The notes below the pieces were generated by a model. The model worked only from the letters and a program-made list of their open reading frames with translations. It was not told the origin of the DNA and made no database searches. A stretch of 28,610 nucleotides of DNA from positions 1-28,610 of the forward strand of contig CAZMZG010000018.1 of assembly GCA_964570785.1 (NCBI GenBank). Direction: 5' to 3'. Within the stretch, counting starts at the first letter, position 1. Each line of letters starts with the position of its first letter. The position numbers and the translations under genes are program-made. Below are positions 23,991 to 28,610 of the stretch, in pieces. The stretch comes from Thermatribacter sp964570785. Lineage in GTDB: Bacteria > Atribacterota > Atribacteria > Atribacterales > Thermatribacteraceae.

Positions 23991-25715
23991 TTGGCTACTG
24001 ATCGCATACAGCTTCCCTCGTTGAATTCGAGAAAACTGGGTGAGATACTGATTGAGTGGGGCAAAATCACCGCTCAGGATCTGCAAGAGGCTTTGGAGAT
24101 CCAGAAAAAAACCGGTGAAAAACTTGGTGAGATACTGCTTAGAAAGGGCCTGGTCACCGAGCATGATCTTTTCAATGCTCTTGCCCAGCAGCTGGGAGCT
24201 CCCTACGTAGATCTTGGGAATTACGTTGTCGATCCCAAGGTAGTTACCCTGCTTCCAGAAAAATTCTGTCGCCAGCACAAAGTAGTTTTAATAGGAGAAG
24301 AAAACGGCACTTTACTTCTGGCTATGGCTAACCCTGTGGACGTGGTAGCCATTGACCGGGTAGAAATGATGACCCGCCGCAAGGTGAAGCCCTTGATGGC
24401 TTCTCCAGAAGAGATTGAACGAGTTATCAACACTTATTACGGTATTGGAGAATCGGTAGAAGAAATTGTGAAAGAGGTAGAAGACGAGGGTGGAGTGTTT
24501 GCTCTTTCTGTGGATGAAGAAGAAATTCGTATTGACCAGCTTCGAGCTATGGGTGAAGAAGCTCCCATTGTGCGTGTAGTTAACATGATCATTCTCCAAG
24601 CTGTCCGCAGTGGAGCAAGCGATGTTCATATTGAACCCCAGGAAGAGAAAGTGCGCATTCGTTTCCGGATTGATGGCATTCTCCGTGATGCAACTTCTAC
24701 CTCTTCGAAAGTTCATGCTGCCCTGGTTTCTCGAATAAAAATACTGGCTCGGATGGATATTGCCGAGCGCCGCCTGCCTCAAGATGGACGTTTCCAGGTG
24801 ATAGTTGATAATCGGGCCATTGATTTCCGGGTATCTTCGCTACCCACCATTTACGGCGAGAAAATCGTGATGCGTATCCTTGATAAGTCTGCCCTGGTTC
24901 TCGACCTGGACCGTCTGGGCTTTGAGCCTGAGGAGCTCGAAAAGTTTTACCGGATTATCCAGTATCCTTATGGCATGATTTTGCTCACCGGGCCCACCGG
25001 AAGCGGAAAGACCACCACTCTTTATTCAGCGCTCAACTTCATCAACAAGCCTGACTTGAACATAATTACCATCGAGGACCCGGTGGAGTATCGCTTGGAG
25101 GGCATTAACCAGGTGCAGGTGAAACCCCAGATTGGGCTTACCTTTGCCAATGTTTTGCGTTCTATCATGCGCCAGGACCCGGATGTTATCATGGTTGGTG
25201 AAATCCGGGACCGCGAAACGGCTGAAATAGCGATTCATGCAGCGCTTACCGGGCACCTGGTTTTCTCCACCCTGCATACCAATACTGCCTGTGGAGCAGT
25301 GATCCGACTTGCTGAGATGGGGGTGGCTCCTTACTTGATTTCTTCAGCTTTAATTGGGGCTGTAGCTCAGCGCTTAGTGCGCAAAATATGTGATGTCTGC
25401 CGGGTGCCCATTGAAGTGAAGGGAGCGATTGCCAGAGAAATCAGCGAAGGAAAGGAAGAAGTGCTTACCGTTTACCGGGGCAGGGGTTGCTCTCGTTGTA
25501 ATCAGACCGGTTACCGGGGTAGGGTAGCGGTGAGTGAGGTCCTGGTGATGGATGAAGAATTGCGCCAGATGATACTCTCGGAGGCTACTGAGAGAGAGCT
25601 TTCCCGCAAGGCAAGGGAGAAGGGAATGCGCACCTTGAGAGAAAACGCTCTGCGCAAAGTACGAGCCGGTGTCACCACCATCGAGGAAGCTTACCGGGTG
25701 ACCGGCAATTTTTGA
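23991..25715 (+). CDS. pilB: Type IV pilus/type II secretion assembly ATPase PilB (GspE) with MshEN domain
   Basis: PilB powers pilus extension at the inner membrane. The N-terminus has two 24-residue MshEN motifs (residues 15-38 and 44-67; KLGEILIEWG and KLGEILLRKG cores) separated by exactly five residues, the layout that binds cyclic di-GMP in MshE. Walker A is GPTGSGKTTT at 334-343, followed by an Asp-rich region, Walker B RQDPDVIMVGEIRD and His box GHLVFSTLHTN. The zinc tetracysteine C-D-V-C and C-S-R-C is intact, which is typical of PilB/GspE and absent from PilT. I chose TTG 23991 because AGGAGGT (23977-23983) is seven bases upstream; the frame opens earlier without a ribosome site. 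Length 574. pilT and pilC follow in order. Confidence 0.94.
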   Translation: MATDRIQLPSLNSRKLGEILIEWGKITAQDLQEALEIQKKTGEKLGEILLRKGLVTEHDLFNALAQQLGAPYVDLGNYVVDPKVVTLLPEKFCRQHKVVLIGEENGTLLLAMANPVDVVAIDRVEMMTRRKVKPLMASPEEIERVINTYYGIGESVEEIVKEVEDEGGVFALSVDEEEIRIDQLRAMGEEAPIVRVVNMIILQAVRSGASDVHIEPQEEKVRIRFRIDGILRDATSTSSKVHAALVSRIKILARMDIAERRLPQDGRFQVIVDNRAIDFRVSSLPTIYGEKIVMRILDKSALVLDLDRLGFEPEELEKFYRIIQYPYGMILLTGPTGSGKTTTLYSALNFINKPDLNIITIEDPVEYRLEGINQVQVKPQIGLTFANVLRSIMRQDPDVIMVGEIRDRETAEIAIHAALTGHLVFSTLHTNTACGAVIRLAEMGVAPYLISSALIGAVAQRLVRKICDVCRVPIEVKGAIAREISEGKEEVLTVYRGRGCSRCNQTGYRGRVAVSEVLVMDEELRQMILSEATERELSRKAREKGMRTLRENALRKVRAGVTTIEEAYRVTGNF

Positions 25716-25756
25716 TAAAGATTTTTTGATTTTCTCCAATTTCCTCTAAAGTTTCC

Positions 25757-25788
25757 TCCCCTTTTGCCGATATTTATAGTAGAGGGGA
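25757..25788 (+). promoter_or_regulatory. possible SD-masking hairpin and weak -10 before pilT
   Basis: Bases 25757-25764 (TCCCCTTT) pair with 25781-25788 (AGAGGGGA), covering the pilT ribosome site. The 16-base loop includes TATAGT (25775-25780), a possible -10. A start from that box (about 25787) would remove the hairpin, so the two ideas compete. No terminator hairpin follows pilB. Confidence 0.3.
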
Positions 25789-25797
25789 AGATAGATT

Positions 25798-26859
25798 ATG
25801 AACATTGTTGATCTTTTAAAAGAGGTAGTTGAGCGTGGGGCTTCTGACTTACACCTTACGGTGGGGAAACCTCCCACTTTTCGCATTGATGGGAAGCTTG
25901 TTTTTTCCGAGTATCCCCCACTTTCTCCCCAGGATACAGAAGAGATGACCCGTTCTCTCCTGGATGGCGAAAGATGGCAAAAATTTGTGGAAGAAAACGA
26001 ACTGGATTTTTCGACTGGTATTCCTCAGGTGGGCCGCTTCAGGGTGAACCTTTATCGCCAGCGTGGTTCCTGTGGTCTGGCCATACGTGCTTTAAGTTTC
26101 AGGATACCTTCCATGGAGGAGCTGAAACTCCCGGTTCCTGTCCTGCAAAAGCTGGCTTCCCTTCCCCGGGGCTTAATCCTGGTTACCGGGCCCACCGGGA
26201 GTGGTAAGTCCACCACCCTGGCTTCCATGATCGATTACATTAATTCTACTCGCTCCTGTCACATTATTACCATTGAGGACCCCATTGAGTACCTGCACAC
26301 CCACAAAAAAAGCCTGATTAACCAGAGAGAAGTCGGCTCTGACACGCCTTCCTTTGAAAGCGCTCTGGTTCATGCCCTGCGCCAGGACCCCGACGTTATC
26401 TTAGTGGGAGAGATGCGCAACCTGGAAACGGTCAGCATCGCACTCCAGGCTGCAGAGACCGGGCACCTGGTCATGGCCACTCTGCATACCAACAATGCTC
26501 CCCAGAGCGTGGACCGCATCGTAGACATCTTTCCTCCTCATCAGCAACTTCAGGTGCGGGTCCAGCTGGCAAGTTGCATTCAGGGGATAATTTCTCAGCA
26601 GCTGCTTCCCCGGGTGGATGGCAAAGGAAGAGTAGTTGCCTGTGAGGTAATGATCGCCAACGGTGCCATACGCAATCTGATTCGCGAGGGTAAGTCTTAC
26701 CAGATTTACAGTGTAATGCAGACCAACCGTGCTCAGGGTATGATAACCATGGATCAGGCGCTCTTTGAGCTTTACAAAAGGGGTCTGATTACCTGGGAAA
26801 GCGCTCTGGAGCGAGCGGTTGACCCCAAGGAACTCCTGCTCTGGAAAGGTGGGAGGTAA
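25798..26859 (+). CDS. pilT: Type IV pilus retraction ATPase PilT
   Basis: PilT drives pilus retraction and twitching. The N-terminus (LLKEVVERGASDLHLTVGKPP) is the PilT PAS-like domain. Walker A is GPTGSGKSTT at 131-140. IITIEDPIEYLH, RQDPDVILVGEMRN, TGHLVMATLHTNNAPQSVDRIVDIFP and QVRVQLASCIQGIISQQLLP follow. The last is a PilT hallmark, and no tetracysteine motif is present. ACEVMIANGAIRNLIREGK is also typical. Length 353 is normal. It follows pilB after 82 bases and lies 3 bases ahead of pilC. A functional retraction motor favours a true type IV pilus over a type II secretion system. Confidence 0.94.
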   Translation: MNIVDLLKEVVERGASDLHLTVGKPPTFRIDGKLVFSEYPPLSPQDTEEMTRSLLDGERWQKFVEENELDFSTGIPQVGRFRVNLYRQRGSCGLAIRALSFRIPSMEELKLPVPVLQKLASLPRGLILVTGPTGSGKSTTLASMIDYINSTRSCHIITIEDPIEYLHTHKKSLINQREVGSDTPSFESALVHALRQDPDVILVGEMRNLETVSIALQAAETGHLVMATLHTNNAPQSVDRIVDIFPPHQQLQVRVQLASCIQGIISQQLLPRVDGKGRVVACEVMIANGAIRNLIREGKSYQIYSVMQTNRAQGMITMDQALFELYKRGLITWESALERAVDPKELLLWKGGR

Positions 26860-26862
26860 AGG

Positions 26863-28095
26863 ATGCCCAGTTTTGTGTATCGGGCGCGGGATTTTTCTGG
26901 AAAACAGGTTGAGGGAAGACTCGAAGCCCAGAGCGAGCGAGAAGTGGCAGCAATGTTGCGGGAGCGGGGATACTTTATAACTGCTATAGAGGAGGAGCGT
27001 TCCCAGCTTCTTCAGAAGGAACTGCGTCTCTCCCTGGGAACTCAGAAGGTAAACCTGAAGGACCTGGCTCTTTTTGCTCGGGGATTAGCGGTGATGCTCG
27101 AGGCTGGAGTTCCTCTTCTGTCGGCCCTTTCCAGCCTCTCCCAGCAAACTGCCAACCGCTTTTTTGCCTCGGTTATAAAGGACATCGCTTCCAAAATCGA
27201 GCGGGGCTACTCCTTCTCTCAGGCCATCGCTGAACATGTGAGTGTTTTTGGAAGGGTGTTTCTGGGTATGGTGCGTTCAGGAGAGGCAGGAGGAAGCCTG
27301 GACAGTGCTCTCTCCAGCCTTGCTGATTACTTTGATTGGGAGAAGAACCTGCGAGACAAAGTGCAGTCGGCCATGTATTACCCGGTGATTCTTCTGGTAG
27401 CCATGATTGCTGCTTCCTTTTTCATGGTGTATTTCGTGTTTCCTCAATTCGTTATGCTTTTTGAAGGCTTGAACATCGAGCTTCCCCTTCCCACCAAATT
27501 GCTGCTTTCTCTGGTGCGCTTTGTGAACACTTACTGGTATGCAATTTATGGGGGATTGCTGGGGGCTTTAGCTTCTTTTTTGCTGTATGCCAGATCTGAG
27601 CGAGGCAGGAGGTGGTGGGACAAGAAAAAACACCGTTTGATGCTTTTTGGAGAACTCTTTCAAAAACTGGTTCTGTCCAGGTTTTCCTGGGTATTGAGCG
27701 GTCTTCTGCGCAGCGGCATGTCCATGGTGCAGGCACTGGAGGTGACTGCTGAGGCGGTCAGCGATTATTACGTTGCTGATATCCTGCGCGAGATAGCTTC
27801 GAAAATCCGCCAGGGGAGAAACCTCACCCAGAGCATGAGTGATTACCCCTTCTTTCCTCCCCTGCTTTTGCAGATGGTAAGCGTGGGAGAAGAATCGGGA
27901 AACCTGGAGGCCACTCTCAAGCGTGCCAACGAACTCTACGACAAGGAAGTGAGCGTTTTTGTGGAACGGCTTTCTACCATGATCGAACCTATACTCACTT
28001 TGATCGTGGGAGTGGGAGTCTTTTTCATAGCCCTGGCTTTCTTTCTCCCCGTTTTCGAGATGGCTTCTCAGGGAATGCAGAGTAGCGGTTTTTAG
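26863..28095 (+). CDS. pilC: Type IV pilus inner-membrane platform protein PilC (GspF family)
   Basis: PilC is the membrane platform on which PilB and PilT act. It starts with FVYRARDFSGKQVEGRLEA and LRERGYFI, the normal opening. Two repeated GspF domains follow: LALFARGLAVMLEAGVPLL (about 66-84) and LSRFSWVLSGLLRSGMSM (about 269-286), each with a G-E-x-G/S block (RSGEAGGSLD, VGEESGNLE). Membrane helices occur at about 170-195, 222-243 and 374-396. Length 410 is typical. GGAGG in the pilT 3' end is the ribosome site. It is the third gene of pilB-pilT-pilC, a common order. Confidence 0.95.
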   Translation: MPSFVYRARDFSGKQVEGRLEAQSEREVAAMLRERGYFITAIEEERSQLLQKELRLSLGTQKVNLKDLALFARGLAVMLEAGVPLLSALSSLSQQTANRFFASVIKDIASKIERGYSFSQAIAEHVSVFGRVFLGMVRSGEAGGSLDSALSSLADYFDWEKNLRDKVQSAMYYPVILLVAMIAASFFMVYFVFPQFVMLFEGLNIELPLPTKLLLSLVRFVNTYWYAIYGGLLGALASFLLYARSERGRRWWDKKKHRLMLFGELFQKLVLSRFSWVLSGLLRSGMSMVQALEVTAEAVSDYYVADILREIASKIRQGRNLTQSMSDYPFFPPLLLQMVSVGEESGNLEATLKRANELYDKEVSVFVERLSTMIEPILTLIVGVGVFFIALAFFLPVFEMASQGMQSSGF

Positions 28096-28174
28096 TTTTA
28101 TAGTTATGGCAAGAAATTTTATCCTAAAGTTTTTAGAAAAGCATTGCTTTGAAAATAAGCGGAGGTGAAAAACC

Positions 28175-28610
28175 GTGTGGAGTATAATCAGAAAAAAGCA
28201 GCGTAAAAAAGGTGAAGAGGGTTTCACCCTGATTGAGCTCATCGTGGTGGTAGCTATTTTGGGATTTCTGATGGCCATTGCCATACCCCGTTACCTCACC
28301 GCTCGATTGACTGCTGCTCAAAGTGCTACTAAAGCTAACTTGCACAGCTTAGCCAGTGCTTTGGAGCTCTATGCGACTGAGAACAACCAGACCACGTATC
28401 CGGCAATTGCTAGTGTAGAAGACTGGCTGGATGATTACATTGCCCAGGCGCCTACACCACCGGGAGGTAGTAATTACATATACGCACCTCTTAATGACAA
28501 TGGAGACGGGACTGGCGATCAAGATACTCCTTATAACAGTTTCGTCATCTGGGATCCCAACTCTTATGGTGGTACCTACTTTGCAGTAGGTCCGGCTGGA
28601 GTGCTCGGAG
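28175..28610 (+). CDS. Type IV prepilin / pseudopilin, 3' end beyond the window
   Basis: A GTG at 28175 sits seven bases after a perfect GGAGGTG. The product has a basic leader MWSIIRKKQRKKGEEG, then FTLIELIVVVAILGFLMAIA. Cleavage by prepilin peptidase is expected after G16, giving the N-methyl-Phe start and Glu at position 5. The long hydrophobic helix is followed by a soluble head with LTAAQSATKANLHSLASAL and an Asp/Gly/Asn-rich segment LNDNGDGTGDQDTPYN. 145 codons are seen without a stop. It is probably the major pilin or a close minor pilin. The 79 bases before it hold no clear promoter. Confidence 0.9.
   Translation, partial: MWSIIRKKQRKKGEEGFTLIELIVVVAILGFLMAIAIPRYLTARLTAAQSATKANLHSLASALELYATENNQTTYPAIASVEDWLDDYIAQAPTPPGGSNYIYAPLNDNGDGTGDQDTPYNSFVIWDPNSYGGTYFAVGPAGVLG

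Noticed and set aside
28105..28125. A sigma54-like element (TGGCA) before the prepilin gene
   Set aside because: The -24 GG is present but no GC is found at the required -12 spacing.

Overview
This 28.6-kb window is a gene-dense bacterial chromosome segment made almost entirely of housekeeping genes. I see no insertion sequences, phage genes, CRISPR arrays, tRNAs or rRNAs. Gene content (MurJ, MltG, PGK, PurH, three aminoacyl-tRNA synthetases, ribosomal S1, LepA, HemW, type IV pilus genes), many ATGA-type overlaps, purine-rich Shine-Dalgarno (SD) sites and charged, Glu/Lys/Arg-rich proteins suggest an anaerobic, possibly thermophilic bacterium. It would belong to or near the Firmicutes/Synergistota/Thermotogota/Atribacterota group of lineages. 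I cannot fix the phylum from sequence alone. Layout, left to right. (1) 53-4567: murJ-lepA-hemW, an overlapping trio. (2) 4595-6981: rhomboid protease, CBS-pair protein and pgk. (3) 6982-7440, minus strand: a Mut7-C RNase/zinc-ribbon protein, stop-to-stop with pgk. (4) 7485-9050: an FGGY sugar kinase, ending at a perfect palindromic terminator shared with purH (minus strand, 9087-10637). (5) 10749-12357: ribokinase and an MgtC-type membrane protein. (6) 12418-15455: hisS-aspS behind a clear sigma70-type promoter. (7) 15456-15687: the longest gene-free stretch (232 nt). It holds a promoter (TTGAAA-N17-TATTAT) and a long rod-shaped RNA, probably 6S RNA. (8) 15688-23976: a tightly packed plus-strand run of an S1 protein with seven S1 repeats, a LarE-like PP-loop protein, alaS, ruvX, mltG, a YqeG-type HAD phosphatase and aroE. 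(9) 23991-28610: type IV pilus/type II secretion genes pilB-pilT-pilC and the start of a prepilin gene cut by the window edge. Functionally, region 8 joins translation (S1, AlaRS), RNA/DNA processing (RuvX), cell-wall glycan termination (MltG) and aromatic biosynthesis (AroE), then runs directly into pilus assembly. The middle region holds two sugar kinases beside purH, compatible with feeding pentose phosphate toward purines, though this link is only inferred. The most interesting points are the structured RNA after aspS, the seven-repeat S1 protein, a PilB carrying a tandem c-di-GMP-type MshEN motif with Lys in place of the usual first Arg, an FGGY kinase without the canonical N-terminal Asp, a PP-loop protein with an unassigned C-terminal extension, and two genes that look leaderless. 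I did not find convincing evidence of a wholly new multi-gene system.
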